Source: Mycolicibacterium alvei
GTDB taxonomy: Bacteria > Actinomycetota > Actinomycetes > Mycobacteriales > Mycobacteriaceae
Assembly: GCF_010727325.1 (NCBI RefSeq)
Contig: NZ_AP022565.1
Location: 4,650,001-4,714,000 of the forward strand
DNA length: 64,000 bases
Reading direction: 5' to 3'
Below the pieces are notes generated by a model that was given only the letters and a program-made list of their open reading frames with translations, searched no databases and was not told the DNA's origin. Made by a program: the position numbers and the translations under genes. Each line of letters begins with the position of its first letter. Position 1 is the first letter of the stretch. Positions 8,189 to 18,781 of the stretch are shown here, one piece after another.

Positions 8189-9846
8189 CGGGACTCCCAC
8201 TGTGTTGTCGGGGCTGCCGCGGAACGGCTGCCGCCTTCTCGTGCGGCATGGACCGGGCGGTTACCGCCCAGGCCGGGAATCAGTGATTCGCCGCGGTAGC
8301 TCACGATCGTCTGCGCCAGCCCGAGTATCAGCACGGCCGTGATCGTAGTGAACCCGACTGTGAGGTCCGTATAGATCAGCACCCCGGTGGCGCCGCCGGT
8401 CACCCAGGCCAGCTGCAGCACCGATTCCGAACGTCCGAATGCCGAGGCCCGCGAGGCCTCGGGGAGATCGTCCTGCAGGGATGCGTCGAGCGAGGCTTTG
8501 GCGATGGCGCTCGCAGCCGAGGTGACCAGTGTCGCACCGGCGGCCACCAGCAGGTTTCCGGTGAGAGCGGTGACCAGCGCGGCAACGGTCACGGCAGCAG
8601 CGGCCCGCACCACCAGCTGTGCGGGATGACCGAGCTTCAGCCGGGCGGCGGCAATGTTGCCACCGAAGTTGCCGATGCCGGCGGCAGCCCCGATCAGACC
8701 CAGGATCAGCAGTTGCTCCCAGCCGCTGGCATCGTGCGATTTGGCAACGAACGCCGGGTAGAGGAACAGGAATCCGACCATCACCTTGATGGTGCAGTTG
8801 CCCCACAGTGCGGTGATGGTGTTGCGGCCCAACGGCTGCCGTACGGCCTTGGGTTTGCCGGGGCGACGACGCACCTCACCATGGCCGTCCGATTGACCGT
8901 GGTAGCTCAGCGTGGTGGGCACCTCGCCCTCGGTGACCTCGACCCACTTCGGGATCCGCATCGACAGCACCGCACCGGCAGCGCTGACCGCGACGACGAC
9001 GTACAGCGCCCCGGGCAGTTGAGCGACGTTGAACAGGTATTCGGCGCCTGCGGCGATGCCGCCACCGACCACGGTGCCGCCGAGCAGACCGAAGGTGGTC
9101 AGCCGGGAGTTCACCCGGACCAGGTCGATCGACGGGGGTAGCACCCGCGGGGTGACCGCGCTGCGCAGCACCGAGAACGATTTGGACAGCACCATCATGC
9201 CGAGCGCGCACGGGTAGAGCACCCAGGACGGGTAGCTGCCGGTGGCGCCGTCATAGTTGGCGATCAAGATCACGATCAGCCCGGTGCGCAACGCGAACGA
9301 TGCGGCCAGCGCCATCCGGCGACCGTGCTGCAGGCGGTCCAGCGCGGGCCCGATCAGCGGGGCGATCACCGCGAACGGCGCGATGGTGATGAGCAGGTAC
9401 AGCGCGACCTTGCCCTTGGACTCACCGCTGGCCGCGGCGAAGAACAGGGTGTTGGCCAGTGCGACGGCCATGGCCGCGTCGACGGCAAAGTTCGCCACCA
9501 CGGGCCAGGTCAGCGCGGTCAGCCCGGATTTGTCGGCGCCGTCGGCGGTGGCCGCGCGGTGTACGAAACCGTACATCCGCGAACCCATTTCGCGGCTGCG
9601 CGCCGCGGCGGCCCGGGTGACCGTGACCTTCTCACCGGCTGCCGACCCGATCCCGTGGGAGCGGCGGGCGTCGTCGTGCCGTGAGTGCTCGGCGGTGTGC
9701 TGCTCGTCGAGCGGCGGGAGCCAGCGGTTGGAGCTGGGCACCGACTGCCTGCGTGGCCGCCGCGGCGTCTCGTCGCTGGGGTAGTTGGCCATTCCGGGAT
9801 GTTCCGCGCCGTGATCGGCCGGCGGCCGCGGCGGGTAGTAGGTCAC
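8185..9846 (-). CDS. Major facilitator superfamily membrane protein (Rv0876c-like)
   Basis: This 553-residue protein has a hydrophilic, Pro/Arg/His-rich cytoplasmic N-terminus of about 110 residues. It is followed by a polytopic membrane region of about 12 segments with the MFS-type loop IGPALDRLQHGRR between early segments. The start is a GTG at 9846. It is the upstream partner of the DUF2771 gene. The substrate is not known and cannot be read from the sequence. The long soluble N-terminal tail is unusual for an MFS transporter and may be a regulatory or protein-interaction region. Confidence 0.85.
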   Translation of the reverse strand: MTYYPPRPPADHGAEHPGMANYPSDETPRRPRRQSVPSSNRWLPPLDEQHTAEHSRHDDARRSHGIGSAAGEKVTVTRAAAARSREMGSRMYGFVHRAATADGADKSGLTALTWPVVANFAVDAAMAVALANTLFFAAASGESKGKVALYLLITIAPFAVIAPLIGPALDRLQHGRRMALAASFALRTGLIVILIANYDGATGSYPSWVLYPCALGMMVLSKSFSVLRSAVTPRVLPPSIDLVRVNSRLTTFGLLGGTVVGGGIAAGAEYLFNVAQLPGALYVVVAVSAAGAVLSMRIPKWVEVTEGEVPTTLSYHGQSDGHGEVRRRPGKPKAVRQPLGRNTITALWGNCTIKVMVGFLFLYPAFVAKSHDASGWEQLLILGLIGAAAGIGNFGGNIAAARLKLGHPAQLVVRAAAAVTVAALVTALTGNLLVAAGATLVTSAASAIAKASLDASLQDDLPEASRASAFGRSESVLQLAWVTGGATGVLIYTDLTVGFTTITAVLILGLAQTIVSYRGESLIPGLGGNRPVHAAREGGSRSAAAPTTQWESR

Positions 9847-9924
9847 CCCCCGATTCTCTCTTATCCGGCGCGCAGTCGGCCGACAGGCAACCGGTGTGGC
9901 CTGCGGTTGCCCCGATCAGGCACT

Positions 9925-10716
9925 ATGGAGGCGATGGAAAGCGTGACCGAATCTGCCGAGCAGACCCCACAGATCAGCCCGGCGTCACCGTCGCAGGAGC
10001 AGGAGGCGGTGCTCCTGGGTGCCGCCGAGCAAGCTCGTGCGGCGCTGATCGACTTCAGCGACGAGGGCGCCGTGGGCGAATACCTCGGCGTGAGCATCGA
10101 GGATGCGGCCTCGGCCACCTACCGATTCCTGGCTGACCTGCCTGGTTACCGCGGTTGGCAGTGGGCCGTCGTGGTGGCCGCCTACCCGGGTGCCGACCGC
10201 GTCACGATCAGCGAGCTGGTCCTGATTCCGGGTCCGACGGCTCTGTTGGCACCGGAGTGGGTGCCGTGGCAGGACCGGGTTCGTCCCGGTGATCTCGGGC
10301 CCGGCGACCTGCTCGCCCCCGCGCCGAATGATCCGCGTCTGGTTCCGGGGTATGTGGCCACCGGGGATCCACTGCTTGATGACGCCCCGCTCGACCTCGG
10401 CTTCGGCCGCCCCCAGGTGCTCAGCGAGTGGGGGCGCGCCCAGGCGGCGCAGCGCTGGCACGACGGCGACTACGGGCCAGGTTCGGCGATGGCCCGCTCG
10501 ACGCGACGGGTCTGTCGCGACTGCGGCTTTTACCTACCGTTGGGCGGTGCGCTGGGCGCGATGTTCGGTGTGTGCGCCAACGATCTCTCGGCCGACGGTC
10601 ATGTGGTGGAGGCCGAATACGGTTGCGGGGCCCATTCGGACACCCCGCAACCGCCCGGCACCGGGTCGCCGATCTACGAGCCGTACGACGACGGTGTGCT
10701 CGACACCGCCGACTGA
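9925..10716 (+). CDS. DUF3027 protein with a four-cysteine motif (Rv0877-like)
   Basis: This 263-residue protein has a family-typical core (YRGWQWAVVVAAYPGADRVT, then LVLIPGPTALLAPEWVPW) and a C-terminal CRDCGFYLPL...GVC...YGCGAHS segment. The latter has four cysteines arranged as a probable zinc-binding site. The ATG at 9925 is preferred; a second in-frame ATG lies at 9934. It is divergent from the MFS gene (78 bp between starts). The function is unknown, but the zinc-ribbon-like end suggests nucleic-acid or protein binding. The stop codon lies in a 24-bp tandem repeat. Confidence 0.85.
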   Translation: MEAMESVTESAEQTPQISPASPSQEQEAVLLGAAEQARAALIDFSDEGAVGEYLGVSIEDAASATYRFLADLPGYRGWQWAVVVAAYPGADRVTISELVLIPGPTALLAPEWVPWQDRVRPGDLGPGDLLAPAPNDPRLVPGYVATGDPLLDDAPLDLGFGRPQVLSEWGRAQAAQRWHDGDYGPGSAMARSTRRVCRDCGFYLPLGGALGAMFGVCANDLSADGHVVEAEYGCGAHSDTPQPPGTGSPIYEPYDDGVLDTAD

Positions 10717-10758
10717 GGCGAATCTGATCCGGTCGACTGAGGCGAATCTGATCCGGGT
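10711..10758 (+). repeat. 24-bp tandem duplication over the DUF3027 stop codon
   Basis: The unit gactgaggcgaatctgatcc plus four bases occurs twice, at 10711-10734 and 10735-10758, with differences only in the last two bases. The first copy contains the natural TGA. The second lies in the short spacer before the convergent SRPBCC gene. This looks like recent slippage with no coding effect. Confidence 0.85.
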
Positions 10759-10769
10759 GTGAGCTCCGG

Positions 10770-11222
10770 TCAGTTCTCGGCGGCAGCCTTGATCCGCGCC
10801 AGCGAGGCATTCATGCCGTCGACGAGTTCGTTCTCGAAGCTGGGGACTCCGCCGAACAATGCGCCGACCAGAGCGTTGGACACGGCCGTGGTGCCGTTCT
10901 CGGCGTGGCGGGATTCGGTCACCCGGGTGCCGGTGGCGGTCGGCTCCAGTTCGTAGCTCCACACGCTGTTGTTCCCCTCCACCAGGAAGGACAGCTTCTT
11001 GTTGTCGACGACCTCGATGAGGCGCGACGTGGTGGGCCAGAACATGAACTTGCGCCGGTTGAGGTTGAACGTACGGGTTCCCGGACGCAGCGGGCCGAGT
11101 GGCTTCATCAGCCGGCACTGCGGGCTCCACTGCGGCATCCGGCTCAGGTCTGAGATCAACCCCCAGACCTTGTCAACCGGTGCGTCGATATCGATGCTGG
11201 CTTGCAGTAGGGGTGCGGCCAT
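10770..11222 (-). CDS. SRPBCC (polyketide cyclase/dehydrase-like) family protein
   Basis: The 150-residue protein has the helix-grip signature at its N-terminus ([27 protein letters not shown]) and the usual family length. SRPBCC proteins bind hydrophobic ligands in a deep pocket. Mycobacteria have many such paralogs (for example Rv0854, Rv0856 and Rv0857). It is followed upstream by the small DUF2530 gene with a 9-bp gap, so the two may be cotranscribed. The ligand is unknown. Confidence 0.85.
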   Translation of the reverse strand: MAAPLLQASIDIDAPVDKVWGLISDLSRMPQWSPQCRLMKPLGPLRPGTRTFNLNRRKFMFWPTTSRLIEVVDNKKLSFLVEGNNSVWSYELEPTATGTRVTESRHAENGTTAVSNALVGALFGGVPSFENELVDGMNASLARIKAAAEN

Positions 11223-11231
11223 GGTGTCTCC

Positions 11232-11495
11232 TCAGGTCAATCCGCTCTGTGCGCCGCGGGATCCGCGGCGCACGGCGCGGCGCTGGATCAGAAAGATGGT
11301 CGTGCCGAGAACGCCGATCGCCAGTCCGGCGACTGTGAACGGCCGCCAGTGTTGCAGACCGCTGACGGTGAAGGTCACGACGGTCGCGATCAACCAGCCC
11401 GTGGCGATCGTCACGATCACCGGCCACGGCTCCAGTAGGGCGGCGGGCAGGGCCGGCGGTTCGGGGGCCGACGTGTCGTCGTTGTCCTCGGTCAT
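11232..11495 (-). CDS. DUF2530 small membrane protein (Rv0879c-like)
   Basis: This 87-residue protein has two predicted membrane segments ([19 protein letters not shown] and [18 protein letters not shown]), an acidic N-terminus and an Arg-rich C-terminus ([11 protein letters not shown]). That charge pattern is consistent with both ends in the cytoplasm. It is divergent from the MarR gene at 11581, matching the Rv0879c-Rv0880 arrangement. The function is unknown. Confidence 0.82.
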   Translation of the reverse strand: MTEDNDDTSAPEPPALPAALLEPWPVIVTIATGWLIATVVTFTVSGLQHWRPFTVAGLAIGVLGTTIFLIQRRAVRRGSRGAQSGLT

Positions 11496-11580
11496 CGATG
11501 ATCAACGTATCCGATGCGGTCGGGATTCATTGGTCTTGGTTCTAGCCCTTTACGGTCGGTGTCTCAGTACTATTCCCGAT

Positions 11581-12012
11581 GTGAAGGATCTGGAGGCGCG
11601 GCTTGCGAATGATCTGGCGCTGGCGATTGTTCGTCTCGCGCGTCAATTGCGAACGCGGCGTGCAGAATCCCCGGTTTCACTCACTCAGTTCTCGGCACTC
11701 GCCACCCTCGCCAAGGAGGGCGCGATGACGCCGGGCGCCCTCGCGCTGCGGGAGCGGGTGCGCCCCCCGTCGATGACCCGGGTGATCGCCTCGTTGGCCG
11801 AGCAGGGCCTGGTGGCCCGCGCCGCACACCCGGTGGACGGCCGCCAGATCGTGGTGTCTGCCTCCCCGGCCGGGGTGAATCTCGTAGAGGCCGAGCGTCG
11901 GGCGAGCCAGGAGTGGCTCCAGACGCAGCTGTCGCGGCTGGATGCGGACGAGCGCCAGACCCTGCTCGACGCGACCGATCTGATGTCGGCCATGGTTCAA
12001 GAGGGCGTGTGA
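11581..12012 (+). CDS. MarR-family transcriptional regulator (Rv0880-like)
   Basis: The 143-residue length equals that of Rv0880. A winged helix-turn-helix is visible ([19 protein letters not shown] and [19 protein letters not shown], then the wing [14 protein letters not shown]), flanked by dimerisation helices. The GTG at 11581 is chosen because it gives the family length; the open frame upstream is noncoding. The stop overlaps the GTG of the methyltransferase gene (GTGA). The target is unknown; autoregulation and control of the divergent DUF2530 gene are reasonable guesses. Confidence 0.9.
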   Translation: MKDLEARLANDLALAIVRLARQLRTRRAESPVSLTQFSALATLAKEGAMTPGALALRERVRPPSMTRVIASLAEQGLVARAAHPVDGRQIVVSASPAGVNLVEAERRASQEWLQTQLSRLDADERQTLLDATDLMSAMVQEGV

Positions 12013-12830
12013 GTCTGCTGCAGGTAATCGATATCGAGGATCCGGCCGATTCGCGGTTGGACGACTTTCGCGATCTAAACAGTGTGGACCGTCGGCCCGA
12101 TCTGCCGAGCGGCAAGGGGTTGGTGATCGCCGAAGGGGTGCTGGTGGCTCAGCGCATGCTGGCTTCCAGGTTCGTGCCGCGCGCGCTGCTCGGCACCGAC
12201 CGGCGCCTGGCGGAACTGGCCACCGATCTCGAGGGTGTCGACGTGCCGTTCTACCGGGCCGATGCGGACGTGATGGCCGCCGCGGTCGGCTTCCACCTCA
12301 ACCGTGGCGTGCTGGCCTCGGCGTCGCGGGCGCCGGAGTTGTCGGTAGCCGAGGTCATCGCCGGGGCGCGCACCGTCGCGGTGCTCGAAGGCGTCAACGA
12401 TCACGAGAACCTCGGGTCGATCTTCCGCAACGCCGCCGGGTTGTCCGTCGATGCGGTGGTGTTCGGTGCGGGATGCGCCGATCCGTTGTACCGACGGGCG
12501 GTGCGGGTGTCGATGGGGCATGCTCTGCTGGTTCCGTTCGCCCGGACCGCCTCGTGGCCGGGCGATCTGGGACTATTGCGGGACAAGGGGTTTCGGCTCG
12601 TGGCGATGACGCCGGATCCGGCGGCCGCGACCCTGTCGGAGGCAATGGCGCAGCTCGACGGGGAGCGGGTGGCGGTCCTCGTCGGCGCCGAAGGTCCGGG
12701 GCTGACCGAACACACGATGCGCGCCAGCGACGTGCGCGTGCGCATCCCGATGTCGCGGCGCACAGATTCGCTCAATGTCGCCACGGCGGCAGCGCTGGCG
12801 TTCTACGAGCGTGCCCGGCTCGGAGGCTGA
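12009..12830 (+). CDS. TrmH/SpoU-family RNA 2'-O-methyltransferase (Rv0881-like)
   Basis: The 273-residue protein has an N-terminal substrate-binding (L30e-like) domain to about residue 110 and a C-terminal SPOUT domain. The three SPOUT motifs are present: motif 1 in [13 protein letters not shown], motif 2 in [10 protein letters not shown], and motif 3 in [17 protein letters not shown]. It should transfer methyl from SAM to a ribose 2'-OH of rRNA or tRNA; the target base is not known. The GTG at 12009 overlaps the MarR stop. Cotranscription with a MarR regulator is conserved with M. tuberculosis. Confidence 0.9.
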   Translation: MSLLQVIDIEDPADSRLDDFRDLNSVDRRPDLPSGKGLVIAEGVLVAQRMLASRFVPRALLGTDRRLAELATDLEGVDVPFYRADADVMAAAVGFHLNRGVLASASRAPELSVAEVIAGARTVAVLEGVNDHENLGSIFRNAAGLSVDAVVFGAGCADPLYRRAVRVSMGHALLVPFARTASWPGDLGLLRDKGFRLVAMTPDPAAATLSEAMAQLDGERVAVLVGAEGPGLTEHTMRASDVRVRIPMSRRTDSLNVATAAALAFYERARLGG

Positions 12831-12850
12831 GATCGCGTTAGATTGACACC

Positions 12851-13126
12851 GTGACCGACGATTCCACGCCGTGGGGAACCGGCCTGACGGTGGCCGGTTT
12901 CGTGGCCGTGGTGCTCGGAGCGGCGATCGTGGTGCTCGGGGTGGGCCTGCTACGCGTGCACCCGCTGCTGGCGCTCGGGCTGAACATGGTGGCCGTCGGC
13001 GGGTTGGCCCCCACCGTGTGGGGCTGGCGGCACCGGCCGGTGTGGCGCTGGTTCGTTCTCGGTGCAGGCGTCGGTGTGGCGGGTGGCTGGTTGGTGCTCG
13101 TGGCCGTCGGACTGATGCAGGGCTGA
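12851..13126 (+). CDS. DUF2537 small membrane protein (Rv0882-like)
   Basis: This 91-residue protein is almost entirely hydrophobic, with three likely membrane segments, and starts at a GTG (MTDDSTPWGTGLTVAGFVAV). It follows the methyltransferase gene by 20 bp and is probably in the same transcript. The family is confined to actinobacteria and has no known function. Confidence 0.8.
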   Translation: MTDDSTPWGTGLTVAGFVAVVLGAAIVVLGVGLLRVHPLLALGLNMVAVGGLAPTVWGWRHRPVWRWFVLGAGVGVAGGWLVLVAVGLMQG

Positions 13127-13144
13127 CCTCGAGAGAAAGCACTC

Positions 13145-13185
13145 CACCGAGGATCACAGCCACATGCTGACTGGAATCCTCGGTG
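13145..13185. terminator. Inverted repeat between convergent genes (bidirectional terminator)
   Basis: CACCGAGGAT at 13145-13154 pairs perfectly with ATCCTCGGTG at 13176-13185, with a 21-nt loop. It sits in the 74-bp space between the convergent DUF2537 and sepH genes. There is no T-tract, which is common for mycobacterial terminators. Confidence 0.6.
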
Positions 13186-13200
13186 TAAGTGGTCAGACGG

Positions 13201-14010
13201 TCAGGGCTGGGTGCCCGACGAGCGCACGCCGAGCAGCACGTCCTCCCAGGCCGGAACCGTCGCGCGGGCCTTGCGGCTGCGCTTGGGCGCCGGGGGAGCG
13301 GGTGTGGGCGTGGGTGCAGGTTCGGCCGGCCGGCTGTACTGCTCGGGCACTGCGGCGGGCATCTCGTGCGACTCGTGGTTGTCGAACAGGTGCGGAACCG
13401 CCGCGACTGGGCGCAACGGCCGCCCGAGATCGGGATTGATCAGCTGACGGGCCGCATCGTCCGATGCGGAGACGGTGCCGCCGTGAGCCCCGGGGCTGTA
13501 CCGGAAATGCGCAACATTGTCCGAACGCCCGGCCTTCCAGGCCAGCTGCACCGTCCAGCGGCTGTCTTCGTTGCGCCAGGCGTCCCACGCGATCGAATCG
13601 GGGTCCAGACCTCGGGCCACGATGGCCTGCGTGACGGTTTCGAGCAGCGTCAGGACTGCGGGTCCGTCGGCCAGCACCGGATGCGCCGCGGTGGCCAGCT
13701 CGGCAGCGCGGGCCCGCTCCAGCAACACCGGATGAGCGAACCGCTCGACTCGCTCGATCGGCACCCCGGCTGCTGTGGCCAACTGCTCGACCGACGCCCC
13801 GGCGCGAATTTTTGCCTGAATCTCCTTGGGCCGCAGCATGTTCTGCACCTCTATATCGATCTCGGGCTGATTCGAGGCGGTCTTGTCTCCACGCATCGCA
13901 GCGCGCAACCGGTCATCGACACGCAAGCTGAACGTCTCTTTGGAGTCGTCGTCTTCGCAGATGATGCGCCTGCCGTCTACGTTCAATCCAACGACTCTGA
14001 GTTCTCGCAT
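13201..14010 (-). CDS. sepH: Cell division regulator SepH (DUF3071; Rv0883c-like)
   Basis: SepH promotes FtsZ assembly in actinobacteria. The 269-residue protein has the N-terminal DUF3071 domain (MRELRVVGLNVDGRRIICED to about residue 170). This includes a helix-turn-helix-like segment (LRPKEIQAKIRAGASVEQLA) and the conserved SRWTVQLAWKAG stretch. A Pro-rich, disordered C-terminus ends in a short basic/tryptophan motif (KRSRKARATVPAWEDVLLG). The N-terminal domain is the part known to act on FtsZ. Genome position between DUF2537 and serC matches M. tuberculosis. Confidence 0.9.
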   Translation of the reverse strand: MRELRVVGLNVDGRRIICEDDDSKETFSLRVDDRLRAAMRGDKTASNQPEIDIEVQNMLRPKEIQAKIRAGASVEQLATAAGVPIERVERFAHPVLLERARAAELATAAHPVLADGPAVLTLLETVTQAIVARGLDPDSIAWDAWRNEDSRWTVQLAWKAGRSDNVAHFRYSPGAHGGTVSASDDAARQLINPDLGRPLRPVAAVPHLFDNHESHEMPAAVPEQYSRPAEPAPTPTPAPPAPKRSRKARATVPAWEDVLLGVRSSGTQP

Positions 14011-14101
14011 ACCGACCTGACCTCCTGCGCGAACCCTACTGCGTTATCAGCCCGTTATCGGGCTGACACGCGGGGGGAGCCGACGTGGATCGAAGGTTGA
14101 C

Positions 14102-15508
<1,407 letters not shown>

Positions 15509-16525
15509 ATGGCTCGGACCAAGATGGTCAGGCGCTGGCGCAAGAACATGGACGTCAGCGACGACATTCAGTACGTTGACATGCTAACAACATTGTCCGA
15601 GGGGTCGGTGCGACGCAATTTCAACCCCTACAAGGACATCGAGTGGGATTCGCCGGAGTTTGCCGTCTTCCCCAACGATCCTCGGTGGGTCCTCACCGAC
15701 ACCGATCCGCTGGGTGGCCACCCCTGGTACCAGGCTCAGCCCCTCGAGCGGCAGATCGAGATCGGCATGTGGCGTCAGGCCAACGTGGCCAAGGTCGGCC
15801 TGCATTTCGAGAACATCCTGATCCGTGGGCTGATGGAGTACTCGTTCTGGGTGCCCAACGGTTCACCGGAGTACCGGTACTGCCTGCACGAATCGGTTGA
15901 GGAGTGCAACCACACCCTGATGTTCCAGGAGATGGTCAACCGGATCGGCAAAGACGTGCCGGGCATGCCGAAGCTGCTCAAGTGGGTGCAGCCGATCATC
16001 CCGTTGGCCGCAGGCCCGCTGCCGATCCCGTTCTTCTTCGGCGTGCTCGCCGGCGAGGAGCCCATCGACCATACGCAGAAGAGCGTGCTGCGCGAGGGCG
16101 CGAACCTGCACCCCATCATGGAGCGGGTGATGGCGATCCACGTCGCCGAGGAGGCCCGCCACATCTCGTTCGCGCACCAGTACCTGCACAAACGGGTGCC
16201 GAACCTGCGTCGCCGTCAGCGCTGGATCCTGTCGATCTTCGTGCCGCTGACCATGCGCGTCCTGTGCTCGGCGATCCTCGTGCCGCCGCGCGCGTTCTGG
16301 AAGGAGTTCGACATCCCGCGCTCGGTGCGCAAGGACGTGTTCTTCAATGCGCCGGAGTCGCGCAAGATGCTGCGTGACATGTTCGGTGATGTCCGTATGC
16401 TGTGCCACGACACTGGCCTGATGAACCCGATCGCCAAGCTGATGTGGCGGATCTGCAAGATCGACGGGCCGCCGAGCCGCTACCGTAGCGAGCCTCAGCG
16501 CGAGCACCTGGTCTCGGTCGCCTGA
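15509..16525 (+). CDS. Diiron oxygenase, AurF-like (Rv0885-like)
   Basis: The 338-residue protein has the paired Glu/His ligand motifs of the AurF (p-aminobenzoate N-oxygenase) diiron family. A glutamate occurs in KVGLHFENILIRG, an ExxH in ESVEECNHTLMF, and an ExxH in HVAEEARHISF. It therefore probably binds two irons in a four-helix bundle and activates oxygen. The N-terminal 30 residues are basic. The start is supported by AGGAGG eight bases upstream. It is followed after 40 bp by fprB, a ferredoxin reductase that could supply electrons; the pair is conserved in M. tuberculosis. The substrate is unknown. Confidence 0.87.
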   Translation: MARTKMVRRWRKNMDVSDDIQYVDMLTTLSEGSVRRNFNPYKDIEWDSPEFAVFPNDPRWVLTDTDPLGGHPWYQAQPLERQIEIGMWRQANVAKVGLHFENILIRGLMEYSFWVPNGSPEYRYCLHESVEECNHTLMFQEMVNRIGKDVPGMPKLLKWVQPIIPLAAGPLPIPFFFGVLAGEEPIDHTQKSVLREGANLHPIMERVMAIHVAEEARHISFAHQYLHKRVPNLRRRQRWILSIFVPLTMRVLCSAILVPPRAFWKEFDIPRSVRKDVFFNAPESRKMLRDMFGDVRMLCHDTGLMNPIAKLMWRICKIDGPPSRYRSEPQREHLVSVA

Positions 16526-16565
16526 AGTTCGCCCCCGGAAAGACGCAAGGTTTACAGAGGTTCCA

Positions 16566-18224
16566 ATGCCCCACGTGATCACACAGTCGTGTTGCAGCGA
16601 CGGGTCGTGTGTCTACGCGTGCCCGGTGAACTGCATCCATCCCTCGCCGGATGAGCCGGGCTTCGCTACGGCCGAGATGCTCTACATCGATCCCGAAGCG
16701 TGTGTGGACTGCGGAGCGTGCGTGAGTGCGTGCCCGGTGGGCGCGATCGCGGCCGATACCCGGCTGACCGAGAAACAATTGCCGTTCATCGAGCTCAACG
16801 CCGCCTTCTACCCGAAGCGCGAAGGGAAGCTGCCGCCGACCTCGAAGCTGGCCCCGGTGATTGCGGCACCGAAGGTGACGGCGCGTCCCGGCGGGCCGCT
16901 GAGGGTGGCCATCGTGGGTTCCGGTCCGGCCGCCATGTACGCCGCCGACGAGCTGCTGACACAGCGCGGCGTGCGGGTCAGTGTCTTCGAGAAGCTGCCG
17001 ACGCCCTACGGGCTGGTGCGTGCCGGTGTGGCGCCGGACCACCAGGGCACCAAGAGGGTGACGCACCTGTTCGACACCATCGGTAAGCAGCGCGGATTCC
17101 GGTTCTTCCTCAATGTCGAGGTCGGTAACCACCTGTCGCACGCCGATCTGCTGGAGCATCATCACGCCGTGCTGTACGCGGTCGGTGCGCCCAACGACCG
17201 TCGGCTCGACATCGACGGCATGGGCCTGCCGGGCACGGGGACGGCGACCGAGATGGTGGCCTGGATCAATGGGCATCCCGAGTTCACCGATCTGCCGGTG
17301 GACCTGAGCCACGAACGGGTAGTCATCGTCGGCAACGGCAACGTCGCATTCGACGTGGCCCGGGTGCTCACCACCGATCCGGATGTATTGGCCCGAACCG
17401 ATATTTCCGATCATGCGCTGGCTGCGCTGCGCTCCTCGAAGGTTTCCGAGGTGGTGATCGCGGCCCGCCGCGGCCCCGCCGAGTCGGCCTTCACCCTCCC
17501 CGAGCTGATCGGCTTGACCGCCAGCTGCGACGTCGTGCTCGATGACGCCGATCACCAACTGGTGGAGGCGGACCTGGCCCGCGAGACGGATCGGCTGACC
17601 CGCAGCAAGCTGGAGATCCTGACCAAGCTGGGAAATTCGTCCGTACCGTCGACCAGGCCGAGGATCCGGCTGGCGTACCGCCTGACCCCCGAGCGGGTGC
17701 TCGGCGAGGGCCGGGTGACCGGCATCGAGTTCAGTGTCACCGGAACCGATCAGCTGCGTGCGCTCGACGCCGGGCTGGTACTGACTTCAATCGGCTACCG
17801 CGGCAAGGCGATTGCCGATCTTCCGTTCGATGACGACGCCGCCGTCGTGCCCAACGACGGCGGACGTGTCCGCGACGTATCCGGGGCCTACGTGGCCGGC
17901 TGGATCAAGCGTGGGCCCACCGGCTTCATCGGCACCAACAAGTCGTGTGCGGCGCAGACCGTGCACCAGCTGGTCGACGATTACAACGCCGGTGTGCTGA
18001 CCGATCCGGTGCACAAGCCGGCCGCCTTGGAGAAGCTGGTGCGGACGCGCCAGCCCGCCATGATCGATGCCGCCGGGTGGCAGGCCATCAACGCGACCGA
18101 GATCGCGCGCGGTGGCGAAGACCGGCCCCGCGACAAGTTCACCTCGGTGGACGAGATGGTCGCGGTCGCTGCGAAAGCGCCGAAACCAAGTGTACGACAG
18201 AGGGTTCTGGACGGTCTGCGCTAA
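16566..18224 (+). CDS. fprB: Ferredoxin/ferredoxin-NADP reductase fusion FprB
   Basis: The 552-residue protein fuses an N-terminal 7Fe/8Fe-type ferredoxin domain with a C-terminal adrenodoxin-reductase-like flavoprotein. The ferredoxin part has cysteines in CCSDGSCVYACPVNC and CVDCGACVSACPVGA, within the first 65 residues. The FAD site is VAIVGSGPAAMYAADEL near residue 115, and the NAD(P)H site is RVVIVGNGNVAFDVARVL. The C-terminal GWIKRGPTGFIGTNKSCA motif is typical of the family. The fusion makes it a self-contained NAD(P)H-to-electron-acceptor chain. The diiron oxygenase just upstream is a plausible client. The gene converges on the kinase at 18233. Confidence 0.94.
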   Translation: MPHVITQSCCSDGSCVYACPVNCIHPSPDEPGFATAEMLYIDPEACVDCGACVSACPVGAIAADTRLTEKQLPFIELNAAFYPKREGKLPPTSKLAPVIAAPKVTARPGGPLRVAIVGSGPAAMYAADELLTQRGVRVSVFEKLPTPYGLVRAGVAPDHQGTKRVTHLFDTIGKQRGFRFFLNVEVGNHLSHADLLEHHHAVLYAVGAPNDRRLDIDGMGLPGTGTATEMVAWINGHPEFTDLPVDLSHERVVIVGNGNVAFDVARVLTTDPDVLARTDISDHALAALRSSKVSEVVIAARRGPAESAFTLPELIGLTASCDVVLDDADHQLVEADLARETDRLTRSKLEILTKLGNSSVPSTRPRIRLAYRLTPERVLGEGRVTGIEFSVTGTDQLRALDAGLVLTSIGYRGKAIADLPFDDDAAVVPNDGGRVRDVSGAYVAGWIKRGPTGFIGTNKSCAAQTVHQLVDDYNAGVLTDPVHKPAALEKLVRTRQPAMIDAAGWQAINATEIARGGEDRPRDKFTSVDEMVAVAAKAPKPSVRQRVLDGLR

Positions 18225-18232
18225 CCGGCGCG

Positions 18233-18781
18233 CTAATCGGGCACGGTGAATTCGAATCCGTCTGCGGTCACCACCGCGATCAGATCGGCACACGCTCTGG
18301 GGTGGAATCGGGCGATGAACGCGTCCTCCTGGGTGGCCCACCGGTCCCAGTGCGGCCGGTAGGTCTCGCCGTCGCGTTCCAGTGCGCGCCGCTTGCGCTC
18401 GGTGTCGTCGGCGTCGACCCAGATGCCCAGATCGGCCAGCGCCCGGTTGGTCGGGGTGAGCGCACCGATGCCCTCGACGACGAGACGTTGTCCGGGCGTG
18501 ACGGTGTGCCAACCACTGGGGGCGGCGGTGGCCCAGTCCCATTGCCTCCAGCGCCCGGTATGCCCGGCCGCCCGCGGCTCGAGCAGCGATCGCCGCACAT
18601 GCTCTGCGGCCCAGGATAATCCATCCCACCCCGGGTAGATGTCGTCGAGACGTACCACCGTGCTGCAGGCCCACAGGTTGTGCAGTCGCATCGCGAGCGT
18701 CGACTTGCCCGACCCTGAGCGGCCGTCGATCAGGACGGTGGTCGCCGTGGGGCCGAGGCGGCCCAGGATGTCATCGAGCAC
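18233..18781 (-). CDS. Uridine-kinase-like P-loop kinase, last gene of the ECF operon
   Basis: The protein of about 182 residues has a Walker A loop (GRSGSGKST), a downstream RLDDIYPGWDGLSW segment like the substrate-binding part of uridine kinases, LVVEGIGAL (Walker-B-like strand), and an Arg-rich lid (ERKRRALERDGETYRPHWDRW). The start is probably GTG 18781 or TTG 18784, overlapping the end of the EcfT gene by about 11 bp. Because it is translationally coupled to a YkoE-type vitamin transporter, it may phosphorylate the imported compound or a related nucleoside. That is inference; the substrate is unknown. Confidence 0.8.
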   Translation of the reverse strand: MLDDILGRLGPTATTVLIDGRSGSGKSTLAMRLHNLWACSTVVRLDDIYPGWDGLSWAAEHVRRSLLEPRAAGHTGRWRQWDWATAAPSGWHTVTPGQRLVVEGIGALTPTNRALADLGIWVDADDTERKRRALERDGETYRPHWDRWATQEDAFIARFHPRACADLIAVVTADGFEFTVPD

